NCBI RefSeq assembly: GCF_003206065.1
Contig: NZ_PZJQ01000005.1
Location: 774,761-838,760 of the forward strand
Reading direction: 5' to 3'
Source of the DNA: Salinicola halimionae
GTDB lineage: Bacteria; Pseudomonadota; Gammaproteobacteria; Pseudomonadales; Halomonadaceae
DNA: 64,000 bases
Positions 33,793-43,861 of this stretch are shown one piece after another. The position numbers and the translations under genes were made by a program. Position 1 is the first letter of the stretch, and the number at the start of each line of letters is the position of its first letter. The notes beneath the pieces are model-generated. The model worked only from the letters and a program-made list of their open reading frames with translations. It was not told the origin of the DNA and did not search any database.

Positions 33793-35241
33793 TCAGCGGC
33801 GCCAAAAAGCCGGTGTGAACAGCACCAGAATGGTGAAGATCTCCAGTCGACCCAGCATCATCGCCAATACCAGGATCCATTTGGCGATGCTGGGAATGTC
33901 GCCGTAATCGGTGGAGACCTTGCCCAGACCCGGCCCGAGGTTATTGAGCGCCGAGCCGATCGCCGACCACGCCGTTACCTGGTCCAGCCCGGTGGCGAGC
34001 AGCGCCAGCAGCATCACCACGAACAGCATCATATAGACCGAGAAAAACCCCCATACAGCCTCGGCGACGCCTTCCGAGATGCGCATCTTGCCGACCTTGA
34101 CGGCGAAGACGGCATTCGGATGGATCAGACGATGAATCTCGCGAATGCCCTGCTTGAGGATCAGCAGAATACGGATCACCTTCATGCCGCCCCCCGCCGA
34201 GCCGGAACAGGCGCCGACGAAGGCCGCCATGAACAGCATGATCGGTAGCACGCCTGGCCAGAGCGTGAAGTCGGCCACGCTGAAACCGGAGGTTGTCGCC
34301 ACGGAGACCGCTTCGAACAGGCCGTGGCGAATGCCGGTGGCATCGTGATAGGTGCCGGTGGCGAACAGGGTGACGATGGTGATCGCGACCAGCAGCCCTA
34401 GAAAGGTCACGAAAAAGCGGAATTCCGGATCGCGGATGTACTGCAGCAGGCGCCGCTCGCGCCAGACCGCAAAGTGCAGGCCGAAGCTGACCGAAGAGAC
34501 GATCATGAAAAATACGCAGATCATCTCGATCGTGGCGCTATCGAAATGCGAGATGCTGGCGTCGTAGGTGGAGAATCCGCCAACGGCCACGGTGGCGAAG
34601 CTGTGCCCGATGGCATCGAACCAGTTCATCCCCGCGCCCCAGTAGGCCAGCGCGCAGATCACGGTGAGGATCACGTAGATGTACCACAGTGCCTTGGCCG
34701 TCTCGGTAATTCTGGGGGTCAGCTTGGAATCCTTCAGTGGCCCGGGAATCTCCGTCCGGTAGAGCTGCATGCCGCCGATGCCGAGCGTCGGCAGAATCGC
34801 CACCGCCAGTACCACGATCCCCATGCCGCCCAGCCATTGCAGCTGCTGGCGGTAGAAGCGAATTGAAGCTGGCAGATGGTCGATGCCGCTGAGCACCGTG
34901 GCGCCGGTCGTGGTGAGCCCCGAGAACGATTCGAACACCGCATCGGTGAACGACATCGAGGGCGCCTCGGAGACCATGAACGGAATGGTCCCGAACAGCC
35001 CGAGCACGCTCCAGAACAGCACGGTGATGATGAAGCCGTCGCGGGTGCGCAGCTCGCGCTTGGCGCGGCGATTGGGCCAGTAGAGCAGGGCGCCGGTGAC
35101 GATCGAGATCACCATGCCGGCGCCGAAGGCGTACCAGTTGCCGTCGTGAAAGATCCGGGCGATGACCATGGGCGGAACCATGGTCAAGCTGAACACCATC
35201 AGCAGCAGCCCGACGATTCGCAGAATCACCAGAAAACTCAA
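33793..35241 (-). CDS. trkH: TrkH-type potassium uptake protein
   Basis: TrkH is the channel-forming membrane subunit that imports potassium with TrkA on its cytoplasmic face. The 482-residue protein has the four P-loop segments with filter-like glycines (FSGLTTTGATVLSG, AVGGFSTYD, VATTSGFSVADF and SALNNLGPGLG). The start is TTG, with GGGAG nine bases upstream. It follows trkA on the same strand after 73 bases. A Halomonas elongata trkA-trkH pair has been described; TrkI-type paralogues are similar and cannot be excluded. Confidence 0.93.
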   Translation of the reverse strand: MSFLVILRIVGLLLMVFSLTMVPPMVIARIFHDGNWYAFGAGMVISIVTGALLYWPNRRAKRELRTRDGFIITVLFWSVLGLFGTIPFMVSEAPSMSFTDAVFESFSGLTTTGATVLSGIDHLPASIRFYRQQLQWLGGMGIVVLAVAILPTLGIGGMQLYRTEIPGPLKDSKLTPRITETAKALWYIYVILTVICALAYWGAGMNWFDAIGHSFATVAVGGFSTYDASISHFDSATIEMICVFFMIVSSVSFGLHFAVWRERRLLQYIRDPEFRFFVTFLGLLVAITIVTLFATGTYHDATGIRHGLFEAVSVATTSGFSVADFTLWPGVLPIMLFMAAFVGACSGSAGGGMKVIRILLILKQGIREIHRLIHPNAVFAVKVGKMRISEGVAEAVWGFFSVYMMLFVVMLLALLATGLDQVTAWSAIGSALNNLGPGLGKVSTDYGDIPSIAKWILVLAMMLGRLEIFTILVLFTPAFWRR

Positions 35242-35314
35242 GAGGCGGTGCTCCCTGCCGAGCGAAACGGATGGGCGATCGTGAGAATGGAGGCGGTGGT
35301 CGCGGCGTCGAACA

Positions 35315-36688
35315 TCAGAAGAAGGTCAAGCCGACCTGGAACAGCCTTTCGACGTCTCGGATCCGGCGCTTGTCGATAACGAACAGGATCAGGTGGTCGC
35401 CGGTCTCGATCATGACGTCGTCGTGGGCGATCAGCACTTCCTTGCCGCGCACGATGGCGCCGATGCTGGTGCCGCTGGGCAGGTCGACTTCACCGATGAC
35501 GCGCCCGACCACGCGGGAGGAGCGCTTGTCGCCGTGGGCGATCGCCTCGATCGCCTCGGCGGCGCCACGGCGTAGCGAGTGCACGTTGACGATATCGCCA
35601 CGGCGCACGTGGGTGAGCAGGCTGCCGATGGTGGTCTGCTGCGGTGAGATCGCGATATCGATCTCGCCGCCCTGCACCAGGTCCACGTAAGCGGCGTTGT
35701 TGATCAGGGTCAGCACTTTCTTGGCGCCGAGACGTTTGGCGAGCATCGACGACATGATGTTGACCTCGTCGTCATTGGTCAGCGCGCAGTAGATATCGCA
35801 GTCCTCGATGTTCTCTTCGAGCATTAGCCGCTTGCTGGTGGCACTGCCGTGCAGCACCACGGTACGGTCGAGCTTTTCGGAAAGCGCGCCGCAGCGGGTG
35901 AGGTCATGCTCGATGATCTTGACCTGATGCTTGTGCTCCAGAGTCTCGGCCAGGCGTTCGCCGATATTCCCGCCCCCGGCGATCAATACGCGGCGGAAGT
36001 CGCGGTCGACCTTGCGTAGTTCGCCCATCACGGTGCGGATATCGCGGCGCGCGGCGATGAAGAACACCTCGTCGTCGGCCTCGATCACGGTGTCGCCGGT
36101 GGGGATGATTGGCCGGTCGCGGCGGTAGATGGCCGCCACGCGGGTGTCGATGTTCGGCATGTGTCGGCGCAGAAACCCCAGCTCCTGACCCACCAGCGGG
36201 CCGCCGTAATAGGCCTTGACCGCCACCAGCTGGACCAGGCCGCCGGCGAAATCGAGAACCTGTAATGCACCGGGATACTCGATCAGGCGGCGAATATGGT
36301 CGGTCACGACCTGCTCGGGACTGATCAGGACGTCCACGGGAATGGCGTCGTTGGAGAACAGACTCTTGCGGGTCAGGTAGGCGGTCGAGCGGACGCGCCC
36401 GATCTTGGTCGGCGTGCGGAACAACGTGTGCGCGACCTGACAGGCGATCATGTTGATCTCGTCGGAGCTGGTCACCGCAATCAGCATGTCGGCATCTTCA
36501 CCGCCGGCCTGGCGCAGAATATTGGGGTAGGACGCCGTACCGATGACCGTGCGGATATCGAGCCGGTTCTGCAGTTCGCGCAGCCGCTCTTCGTTGATAT
36601 CGACGACGGTAATGTCGTTCTCTTCGTGGGCCAGGTGTTCGGCCAATGTGCCGCCGACCTGACCGGCACCCAGAATGATAATTTTCAT
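35315..36688 (-). CDS. trkA: potassium uptake regulatory protein TrkA
   Basis: TrkA is the peripheral NAD/ATP-binding subunit that gates TrkH. At 457 residues it has two tandem units, each with a Rossmann RCK-N and RCK-C domain: the first begins [20 protein letters not shown], the second [20 protein letters not shown] at about residue 235. It lies upstream of trkH. In enterobacteria it directly follows rsmB; here dodecin and pncA genes lie between. Confidence 0.97.
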   Translation of the reverse strand: MKIIILGAGQVGGTLAEHLAHEENDITVVDINEERLRELQNRLDIRTVIGTASYPNILRQAGGEDADMLIAVTSSDEINMIACQVAHTLFRTPTKIGRVRSTAYLTRKSLFSNDAIPVDVLISPEQVVTDHIRRLIEYPGALQVLDFAGGLVQLVAVKAYYGGPLVGQELGFLRRHMPNIDTRVAAIYRRDRPIIPTGDTVIEADDEVFFIAARRDIRTVMGELRKVDRDFRRVLIAGGGNIGERLAETLEHKHQVKIIEHDLTRCGALSEKLDRTVVLHGSATSKRLMLEENIEDCDIYCALTNDDEVNIMSSMLAKRLGAKKVLTLINNAAYVDLVQGGEIDIAISPQQTTIGSLLTHVRRGDIVNVHSLRRGAAEAIEAIAHGDKRSSRVVGRVIGEVDLPSGTSIGAIVRGKEVLIAHDDVMIETGDHLILFVIDKRRIRDVERLFQVGLTFF

Positions 36689-36831
36689 GCCAAACCTTCA
36701 CGGAAGCACGGCGGGCCGCCTGTCAGTTTACCGGCGCAGGAGCAGCGAGATCATACCGTCCGGCGCCGAAATCAGCGCGTAGCATAACGAGCCGACAGGC
36801 TGAATGACAGGACCGTGATCGACAACGCGTC

Positions 36832-36853
36832 GGCGGGACGAAACCGTCCCGCC
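36832..36853 (-). terminator. hairpin after the dodecin gene
   Basis: A perfect nine-base-pair stem (GGCGGGACG with CGTCCCGCC) and four-base loop lie just beyond the dodecin stop. No T-run follows on the minus strand, so it may stabilise the 3' end rather than terminate. Confidence 0.5.
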
Positions 36854-36865
36854 AAGCGGCATGGC

Positions 36866-37072
36866 TCAATCCATCGTGATGCCGACCTTGATGGTGACCT
36901 GCCAGTGGGAAAGCTTGTTGTCCTCCAGGTGGCCGCGGGTTTCGATGACCTCGAACCAGCGCATGCCGTGCAGTGTTTTGCTGGCCTTCTGCAGGGCGTT
37001 CTGCACGGCATCCTCGATGCCGGTGGGTGAAGAACCGGTCAGTTCGATCTGCTTGTAGACGTGGTCGCTCAT
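36866..37072 (-). CDS. dodecin family flavin-binding protein
   Basis: A 68-residue dodecin, which forms 12-mers that store or buffer flavins. It begins [20 protein letters not shown] and has the core [20 protein letters not shown]; the Trp (HGMRWFEV) that stacks on flavin is present. It lies between trkA and pncA, all on the minus strand; function with them is not implied. Confidence 0.93.
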   Translation of the reverse strand: MSDHVYKQIELTGSSPTGIEDAVQNALQKASKTLHGMRWFEVIETRGHLEDNKLSHWQVTIKVGITMD

Positions 37073-37167
37073 GTGATGCTCCTTGCGTGGGTGAACGTGG
37101 TTGATGAACGTGGTCGGTGAAAACGCGTGGGTGACAGAGCGCCTGCGTCCTGCGAGGCGCTGAGAAC

Positions 37168-37878
37168 TCAGGTGTCGACGATGACGACACCCAGCTCCGA
37201 AAGTCGCTGACGCGTGATGTCATCGGTCTCGAAGGTGACCGGGCGCGTCAACGACCAGAGAAAGTGCGTGTTGAACCCCGCCGCCACGGCGTCCTCTGCG
37301 GTCCACCGCACGCAGACATCGCGAGCCAGGCCGCAGACATAGACGTCGGTGACGCGCCGGTCGCGCAGCCAGCCGGCGAGCCCGGTGGCGGGGCGATGGC
37401 CGTCGGGGCCATGATTGTTGCGAAAGGCACTGTAGGAGTCGATGCCGGGATCGGTGCCCTTGCGAATGATCGCGTCGCAGTACGACCAGTCGATGGCCGG
37501 GTGCAGCGCCGCCCCTTCGGTGCGCTGAATACAGTGATTGGGCCACAGGGTCTGGGGGTGGCCATAGAGCTCTAGCGACTCGAAGGGTTGATGCGGCGGG
37601 TGCTTGGAGGCAAACGACACATGTCCGGCCGGGTGCCAGTCCTGAGTTGCCACGACATGTCCGAAGGCGTGCTGGGCCAACAGCCATTCGAGTCCCAGAA
37701 GAATTTCGTCGCCCTCGGCACAAGCCAAGGCGCCGCCGGGCATGAAGTCCGGCTGAACGTCGACGATGATCAGGGCGCTATGTGGAGAGACGCCGCCGAG
37801 TGCCAGCCCGGCGGGCTGCGTCTCGGTGCGCTGCTTGGTATTGAGAACGTCCGTCTCGAGAACCTCGTTGTCAGGCAC
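37168..37878 (-). CDS. pncA: nicotinamidase (isochorismatase fold)
   Basis: PncA deamidates nicotinamide for NAD salvage. The protein (236 residues) shows the catalytic triad parts: the Asp in [15 protein letters not shown], the Lys in IIRKGTDPG and the nucleophilic Cys in CGLARDVCV, plus the metal-binding [11 protein letters not shown] 30-residue N-terminal extension rich in polar residues precedes the domain; no nearer start codon is available. Confidence 0.93.
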   Translation of the reverse strand: MPDNEVLETDVLNTKQRTETQPAGLALGGVSPHSALIIVDVQPDFMPGGALACAEGDEILLGLEWLLAQHAFGHVVATQDWHPAGHVSFASKHPPHQPFESLELYGHPQTLWPNHCIQRTEGAALHPAIDWSYCDAIIRKGTDPGIDSYSAFRNNHGPDGHRPATGLAGWLRDRRVTDVYVCGLARDVCVRWTAEDAVAAGFNTHFLWSLTRPVTFETDDITRQRLSELGVVIVDT

Positions 37879-38037
37879 GGCCGACGCTTCCTGAGTGGCG
37901 AATTCCCTTTCAGTATCGAAGGCGGATGAGCATGTCGCAAGCGGGAGGCGGGGGACAGGGGTTCGGGGCAGCGAGCTACCCCGATGAGGAAGTCACGACG
38001 TCGCTCGATCCGGCGCGCTTGGCCGGGAGCGCTTGAA

Positions 38038-39366
38038 TCAGGCTCGCTTGATCAGGCGGGCGTAGAAAAAGCCATCGTGGCCAGCTTGCGCCGGCATCAG
38101 TTGTTGCCCCTGGCCGGCGGGACGACCCCAGCTCAGATCGCTCGGGGTATCGGCGACGGCATCCGGTGTGCGGGCCAGAAAACGCTCGATCTGGGTCGCA
38201 TTTTCCGCCGGCAGCACCGAACAGGTGGCATAAAGCAACGTGCCGCCCGGTGCGAGCTTGCTCCACAGCGTGTCGAGCAGGCGTGACTGCAGCGCGGCGA
38301 GCTCGGCCACGTCGCTGTGACGTCGCGCGAGCTTGATGTCGGGATGTCGGCGAATGACGCCGGTACCCGAGCAGGGCGCGTCGAGCAGAATCGCATCGAA
38401 GGGCTCGCCATTCCACCAGCTGTCGTCGGCACTCGCAGCGCTGGCATCCGCGGCATGCAGTGTGGCGTCCAGATGCAGGCGCTGCAGCGTCGTCGCGACG
38501 CGTTTGAGGCGAGTGGCGTCGACATCCAGTGCCGTGAGCTTGACGTCGAAGCGTTCCAGCAGGTGGGCCGTCTTGCCGCCGGGGGCACTGCAGGCATCGA
38601 GTACGCGCTTGTCGTTGCCATCCGTCAGCACCGCTGACAGCAGCTCGGCGCAGAGCTGAGCGGATTCATCCTGAACGCTGATGTCGCCCTCGGCGAAACC
38701 GGGGAGCTGAGAGACGTCGCAGGGGCTTTCCAGTTGGATGCCATCCTCGGCGATCGCGCAGGGCGATGCCGATAATCCGGCGGTCGCAAGATGCTGGAGA
38801 TAGTCCTCGCGGGTGACGCGGCGGCGATTGACGCGAAGGGTCATCGGCCCCGGTTCGTTATTGGCCTCGCAGATCGCCCGCCAATCGTCCGGCCAGGCGT
38901 CGCGAAACTCCAGCAGCAGCCAGGCAGGATGCCACAGCGCCACCGGCGCTTCGCGGTCGACCTTGGCTTGCAGGGCTACCGATTCGCGTTGAAAGCGACG
39001 CAGACAGCCGTTGAGCACCTTCGTCGCCCACCCCTTGCCGAAGGCGCGAGCCGCACCGGCGGTTTCACTGACGGCGGCGTGGGGCGGCACGCGCATGTGC
39101 AAAATCTGATACAGGCCGATGAGCAGCAGCGCCTGAATGTCGGTGTCGCGCGCTTTCAGCGGCTCGCGCAGCAATTGGCTGGCGAGGGCTTCCAGGCGCG
39201 GGTGCGTGCGGCACACGCCGAAGCACAACGCCTTGACGAAGCCGCGATCGCGCTCCTTGATCACGCTGGAGGCCAGATCGGCGTCCAGGCCCGATAGCGA
39301 GCCCTTGCCGTTCAATACCGGCACCAGCAGTTGCGCGGCAAACGCGCGGGTATCGCCAGAATTCAT
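38038..39366 (-). CDS. rsmB: 16S rRNA m5C967 methyltransferase
   Basis: RsmB methylates C967 of 16S rRNA. The N-terminal NusB-like RNA-binding domain (residues 1-140) is followed by a SAM-dependent domain with LDACSAPGGKTAHLLE, LLDAPCSGTG (PC motif) and YATCSV (TC motif). The ATG overlaps the fmt stop by four bases, so translation is coupled. At 442 residues the length is typical. Confidence 0.95.
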   Translation of the reverse strand: MNSGDTRAFAAQLLVPVLNGKGSLSGLDADLASSVIKERDRGFVKALCFGVCRTHPRLEALASQLLREPLKARDTDIQALLLIGLYQILHMRVPPHAAVSETAGAARAFGKGWATKVLNGCLRRFQRESVALQAKVDREAPVALWHPAWLLLEFRDAWPDDWRAICEANNEPGPMTLRVNRRRVTREDYLQHLATAGLSASPCAIAEDGIQLESPCDVSQLPGFAEGDISVQDESAQLCAELLSAVLTDGNDKRVLDACSAPGGKTAHLLERFDVKLTALDVDATRLKRVATTLQRLHLDATLHAADASAASADDSWWNGEPFDAILLDAPCSGTGVIRRHPDIKLARRHSDVAELAALQSRLLDTLWSKLAPGGTLLYATCSVLPAENATQIERFLARTPDAVADTPSDLSWGRPAGQGQQLMPAQAGHDGFFYARLIKRA

Positions 39367-40460
39367 TGGGGGGCTTCCTTGGATGACGGATCGAGTGGCT
39401 GACCGAGGCCTTGGCCGGAGACCCGGCCGAAACACTGGCCGGGGGCGAGACGGGAATGATTGGCGTTGAGCAGATCGCGCGCCGCCAGCGGCTTGCCGCC
39501 GGGCATTTGCAACTGGCTCACTCGCAGAACCTCGCGGCCATTGTTGCCGCAGGCGATCCGCAGAGCATCCGCCGCGGGTTCGAGCAGCGTCCCGGGCTCG
39601 ACGTTCTGCTCTCCGAGTTCAAGGCTGTCGAGTTCAGGATCGTCGAGTTCAGGACCGTCGAGTTCAGGACCACCGAGTTCGGTTTCCGGTGTCGCGAACC
39701 ACAGCCTCAGAGTTTCGCCATCGAGTCGCGTCCAGGCCACCGGCCAGGGGTTGAAGGCACGAATCCGCCGAGACAGCGTCGACGCCGATTGGCTGAAGTC
39801 GAGCTCCGCTTCCGGTTTGGAGAGTTTGCTGGCGTAGGTAACACCGTCTTCGGGCTGGGCGGTTTCGCTCAGGCCCGATTCCGCCAGTGCCTCGAGGCCT
39901 TCGATCAGGGTCTGGCCGCCCAATTCGGCGAGGCGGTCGTGCAGATCGCCGCCGGTCGTGGTGTCATCGATCGGAGTGCGCTTGATCAGCAGCATGGCGC
40001 CGGTATCGAGGCCGGCATCCATCTGCATCAGGGTGATACCGCTCTCGGTGTCGCCCGCCTCGATGGCACGCTGGATCGGCGCCGCGCCTCGCCAGCGTGG
40101 CAATAGCGAGGCGTGCACGTTGAGGCAGCCCAGGCGTGGAATGTCAAGCACGGCTTGCGGCAGCAGCAGGCCGTACGCAACGACGATCATCACGTCGGCA
40201 TCGAATTCGGCCAGCCGACGCTGAGCGTCTTCGTTCTTGAGGCTGATCGGCGTTTCCACCGGCAGGCCATGCTCGAGCGCCAGTCTTTTGACCGGGCTGG
40301 GTGTGAGCTTGCGGCCTCGACCGGCCGGCCGGTCCGGCTGCGTATAGACGCCGACGATCTGGTGACGTGAGGCGAGCAGGGCCTTTAGGCTCTCGGCGGC
40401 AAAGTCGGGCGTGCCGGCGAAGAGGACACGCAGCGATTGCCCTTCAGAACGGTGACTCAT
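39363..40460 (-). CDS. fmt: methionyl-tRNA formyltransferase
   Basis: Fmt formylates initiator Met-tRNA. The catalytic N-terminal domain has VLFAGTPDFAAESL, the NVHASLLPRWRGAAPIQ motif and GITLMQMDAGLDTG. At 365 residues it is longer than the usual about 315, partly because of a four-fold PELD-type repeat in the C-terminal domain (encoded by a 15-bp minisatellite) that lies where other Fmt proteins have a short loop, and partly because of a C-terminal tail. It is followed by rsmB. Confidence 0.95.
   Translation of the reverse strand: MSHRSEGQSLRVLFAGTPDFAAESLKALLASRHQIVGVYTQPDRPAGRGRKLTPSPVKRLALEHGLPVETPISLKNEDAQRRLAEFDADVMIVVAYGLLLPQAVLDIPRLGCLNVHASLLPRWRGAAPIQRAIEAGDTESGITLMQMDAGLDTGAMLLIKRTPIDDTTTGGDLHDRLAELGGQTLIEGLEALAESGLSETAQPEDGVTYASKLSKPEAELDFSQSASTLSRRIRAFNPWPVAWTRLDGETLRLWFATPETELGGPELDGPELDDPELDSLELGEQNVEPGTLLEPAADALRIACGNNGREVLRVSQLQMPGGKPLAARDLLNANHSRLAPGQCFGRVSGQGLGQPLDPSSKEAPQ
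39615..39680. repeat. 15-bp in-frame minisatellite inside fmt
   Basis: Four adjacent copies of GAGTTCAGGACCGTC with a few substitutions and a partial fifth copy. The period is five codons, so gain or loss would leave fmt in frame and change only the length of the GPELD-like repeat. Confidence 0.9.
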
Positions 40461-40563
40461 TCGGCGCTTTTCCTGAAGATGAATGATGCCTGCAAAGACG
40501 GTAGCTTCTGCAAAGACAGTGGTTCCTGTGAAGAGTGGTGACCCCTGCGCATGAAATGACGAA

Positions 40564-40591
40564 AGGCCGGCGTCACGGGGACGGCCGGCCT
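40564..40591 (-). terminator. weak hairpin between def and fmt
   Basis: AGGCCGGC and its complement are separated by 12 bases; on the minus strand the stem is followed by TTTCG. It may partly separate def from fmt, usually an operon, or simply be an RNA processing or attenuation site. Around it are degenerate TGCAAAGAC-type short repeats. Confidence 0.5.
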
Positions 40592-40622
40592 CTGGGCGGC
40601 AGGATCACGACCTGACCGACGG

Positions 40623-41129
40623 CTAGGCGTCCTGCTTCAGCCGCTTCTGCATCTTCTTGAGAATCCGATCGCGCTTGAGCGGGGACAGATAGTCGACGAA
40701 CAGCACGCCTTCGAGATGATCGCACTCGTGCTGGATGCAGTGTGCCAACAGGCCATCGGCGTCCAGTTCGTAGGCGTTGCCGTCGCGATCGGTGGCCTTG
40801 AGATGAACGCGCAGCGCGCGCGGCACCTCGGCGTAGTAATCGGGAATCGACAGGCAGCCTTCCTGCAGCGGTTCGCGCTCGTCGTCCAGCGGCTCGTAGC
40901 TCGGGTTGATCAGCACCAGCGGGCCGTTACGGTCGTCGCTGACATCCATGACGATCACGCGCTGATGAACGTCTACCTGGGTCGCGGCCAGGCCGATACC
41001 GGAGGCGTCGTACATGGTTTCGATCATGTCGTCGACGAGCGCACGGCTCTTGTCGTCGACCTGAGCGACCGCCACCGCCTTGGTGCGAAGACGCGGATCG
41101 GGATACTGAAGAATGGTTCTGATAGCCAT
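40623..41129 (-). CDS. def: peptide deformylase
   Basis: Def removes the formyl group from nascent proteins. All three metal-site motifs are present: [18 protein letters not shown] and [11 protein letters not shown]. The length of 168 residues is normal and the ATG ([11 protein letters not shown]) matches the family. It starts the def-fmt-rsmB set and is divergent from the LysM gene, as in other gammaproteobacteria. Confidence 0.97.
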   Translation of the reverse strand: MAIRTILQYPDPRLRTKAVAVAQVDDKSRALVDDMIETMYDASGIGLAATQVDVHQRVIVMDVSDDRNGPLVLINPSYEPLDDEREPLQEGCLSIPDYYAEVPRALRVHLKATDRDGNAYELDADGLLAHCIQHECDHLEGVLFVDYLSPLKRDRILKKMQKRLKQDA

Positions 41130-41370
41130 ATTCGTTTGCGTGCCTATCGGCATGAGTGACGTGTATTGCCTATTGTAGAGCGCCAGCGCCGACGGGGGAA
41201 CCGCTGGGACGTCTCGACGCCTTGCCCGGCGGGTGGGGAATGTCTCTCATCTCCGGGTCCGTCCTGTGTCTTGTCCTCAAGTCCGCCTGGCTCTCATCCT
41301 CAAGTCCGCCTCTCGGGCGCCGATCTATACGGGAAGACGTCGGCGTTCATCTCGGGGGAAGACTACAGCA

Positions 41371-42558
41371 ATGATCAGTGTGCAGGGTTGGCGGGCGCGT
41401 CGTTGCCGCTCGGTGGCGGGGCGTTGGCTGCTGGCCGCGGCTCTGGGTATGGCGGCGCTGCCGGCATCGGTCTGGGCTCAGTCCGAGTCGCTCTCGCTCA
41501 GGGCCGATGCGCCGGCCAGCTACACGGTTCGTGAAGGCGATACGCTGTGGGGAATCGCCGCGCGCTTTCTCGACGCACCATGGCAATGGCAGCAACTGTG
41601 GCAGCGTAATCCGCAGTTGGCTTCGCCGCGGAAGCTCTATCCCGGAGACGTGATCCGTCTGGGAGCGGACGCAGGCGCGCCGCGCCTTTCGCTGGAGCGC
41701 GGTCGCGGACAACCGGTACGCCTTTCCCCCGGAGTGCGCCGCGCACCGGCGCGGGACGCGGTGCCCGGTTTGCCGCTGGATCGAATCAAGGTTTTTCTCG
41801 ACGCCTACCAGATCGTCGATCCTGGCGTTCTCGACGACGCGCCGACGGTCGTTGCCGGACAGTCCCAGCGGCTGCTGAGCGGCGCCGGCGATAGGCTTTA
41901 TGCCCATGGTGATCTGCCAGCGGCGGGGGCCACGCTGGGTGTGTATCGGCCGGGAACGGATTATCGTACGCCGTTGCCGACCGGCCAGCCTCGACAAGCC
42001 GCCCAGCAAGCGACCGACCAGACGACGCCCGGTCAAGAAACATTGGAAATGACATCTCGGGGTCTGGAGCTTCAGCGGCTCGGCCACGTGAAGGTGATTC
42101 GCAACGTGGATGGCGTCGGCGAGCTCCAGGTGCTGGATGCGGTGCAGGAGATCCGCAATGGCGATTATCTACTGGCGCTGGACGAAGGCGGAATCGCGAC
42201 CCAGTTCCAACCGCGTGCCCCGGAGACGCCAGTGGTCGCGACCATCCTTGCAGTGCCTGCTGGCGTTCGCTTCATCGGTCGCTATGACGTCGTGGCGATC
42301 GACCGGGGGCGCGCGGATGGCCTCGAAACGGGGCACGTGCTGCAGGTCATGCGCCAGGGCGAGCGTGTGCGTGACGACACTCGTGATGCCTGGGTCACGT
42401 TACCGGATACCGAAGCGGGCGCGGTGATGGTGTTTCGCGTCTTCGATCACCTCAGTTATGCCTTGGTGATGCGGGCTTCTCAGCCACTGGCGGTGGGGGA
42501 CCGGCTGGTAGTGCCGCGCGATCTGCGTGAAACGGTGGCGAGTGGAGGCGCTTTTTGA
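41371..42558 (+). CDS. exported LysM-domain protein
   Basis: A 395-residue protein with a signal peptide (hydrophobic stretch ending ASVWA at about residue 36). One LysM motif lies at about 50-95 (YTVREGDTLWGIAARFLDAP and YPGDVI), which binds peptidoglycan. The remaining 300 residues are of unknown role and contain FIGRYDVVAIDRG. It is the common companion of def/dprA in this order. An intergenic direct repeat (TCCTCAAGTCCGCCT, twice) lies in the 240 bases upstream. Confidence 0.88.
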   Translation: MISVQGWRARRCRSVAGRWLLAAALGMAALPASVWAQSESLSLRADAPASYTVREGDTLWGIAARFLDAPWQWQQLWQRNPQLASPRKLYPGDVIRLGADAGAPRLSLERGRGQPVRLSPGVRRAPARDAVPGLPLDRIKVFLDAYQIVDPGVLDDAPTVVAGQSQRLLSGAGDRLYAHGDLPAAGATLGVYRPGTDYRTPLPTGQPRQAAQQATDQTTPGQETLEMTSRGLELQRLGHVKVIRNVDGVGELQVLDAVQEIRNGDYLLALDEGGIATQFQPRAPETPVVATILAVPAGVRFIGRYDVVAIDRGRADGLETGHVLQVMRQGERVRDDTRDAWVTLPDTEAGAVMVFRVFDHLSYALVMRASQPLAVGDRLVVPRDLRETVASGGAF

Positions 42559-42607
42559 CCACCAAGGCTGCGCAGAGGCTCGGTGCCACCATCGGCGAGT
42601 ATCGGCC

Positions 42608-43792
42608 ATGACGTTGGGGGTTCGCGACTGGTTGGCACTGAATGCGCTACCCGGGCTGGGGCCGGCCAGATTGTTGCCGCTGATGCGCCGCTGGCGCGAG
42701 GACGACGACCTGCCCTGGCCGCAGGGCTGGTTGGCGGCGCTTCCTCTCGGTCTGGCGCAACCGCTGCGGCTGTGGCTCGAGCATCCCGCGCGTAGCCCGC
42801 TCACGGCTTCGATCGATGCCGCGATCGCCTGGGAACGTGACGATATCCGGCATCACCTTCTGCATCCCGGTCATCCGGCTTGGCCGGAATTACTGACCCA
42901 ACTGCCGGACCCGCCAACCGTTCTCTGGGCCAAGGGCGACCTCGATGTGCTGGCTCGTCCGGCCATGGCGATCGTGGGTACCCGGCGGCCAACGCGGGAA
43001 GGTCAGGACAACGCGATGCGCTTCGCCCGTGAACTGGTCGAGCGGGGCTTCTGCATTGCCAGCGGCATGGCGCTGGGCATCGATGGTGTCGCCCAACGAG
43101 CGGCGTTGCAGGCGGGTGGCGCGACCATCGGCGTGCTCGGCTGCGGAGTGGACGTGATCTATCCGCCGCGCCATGCCTCGCTTTACCGGGAGCTGCTGGC
43201 GGGGCAGGGGCTGCTGCTCTCCGAGCATCCGCCGGAAACCCGGGCGCATCCCCGATTCTTCCCGCGGCGCAACCGCCTGATCACCGGTCTTGCCCAGGGC
43301 GTGCTGGTGGTGGAGGCGGCAGAAAAGAGCGGTTCTCTGGTCAGCGCCAGACTGGCGCTGGAGCAGGACCGGGAAGTCTTCGCCATACCCGGGTCGATTC
43401 ACAACCCGCAGTCGACGGGCTGCCTGCGCTTGATTCGTCAGGGCGAAGCGGCGCTGGTGCGCCATGTCGACGATATGCTTGCCGATCTGGCGCCGTGGCA
43501 GGTACCGCCATCAAGGAATGACTCGCCAGCAGCGTCGAAATCGCTGCGGCCGTTGCAGCCGAGCGAAGCGTCTCGCGCACTCGGTTCGTCATCCGCGGCG
43601 CATCAGATGCCGACCGAAAGCGCCCCCGACTCGCCGCTATTGGCAGCGCTAACCGACGCTCCGACGCCGGTGGATCTGCTGGTCGATCTGACCGGACAAT
43701 CGGTGGCCGAACTCCAGCTGGGATTGCTCGAGCTCGAACTCGACGGCTGGGTTGCTCAGACCACCGGTGGCTGGGTCCGGCGAGGGCGCTGA
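42608..43792 (+). CDS. dprA: DNA processing protein DprA
   Basis: DprA loads RecA on incoming single-stranded DNA during transformation. The extended Rossmann fold is clear: VGTRRPTREGQDNAMRFARE, SGMALGIDGVAQRAAL, GCGVDVIYPPRH, FPRRNRLITGLAQGVLVVEA and AIPGSIHNPQSTGCLRLI. There is a short SAM-like N-terminus and a C-terminal DML1/winged-helix domain after residue 300. The ATG used is 49 bases after the LysM gene; an upstream in-frame start would overlap it. Confidence 0.95.
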   Translation: MTLGVRDWLALNALPGLGPARLLPLMRRWREDDDLPWPQGWLAALPLGLAQPLRLWLEHPARSPLTASIDAAIAWERDDIRHHLLHPGHPAWPELLTQLPDPPTVLWAKGDLDVLARPAMAIVGTRRPTREGQDNAMRFARELVERGFCIASGMALGIDGVAQRAALQAGGATIGVLGCGVDVIYPPRHASLYRELLAGQGLLLSEHPPETRAHPRFFPRRNRLITGLAQGVLVVEAAEKSGSLVSARLALEQDREVFAIPGSIHNPQSTGCLRLIRQGEAALVRHVDDMLADLAPWQVPPSRNDSPAASKSLRPLQPSEASRALGSSSAAHQMPTESAPDSPLLAALTDAPTPVDLLVDLTGQSVAELQLGLLELELDGWVAQTTGGWVRRGR

Positions 43793-43861
43793 AACCTACC
43801 CTCACCTCGACCGTCTCCGATGCTTTACGCTGGCCGACATGTGCGGCTTTCGTCTGTCGAG

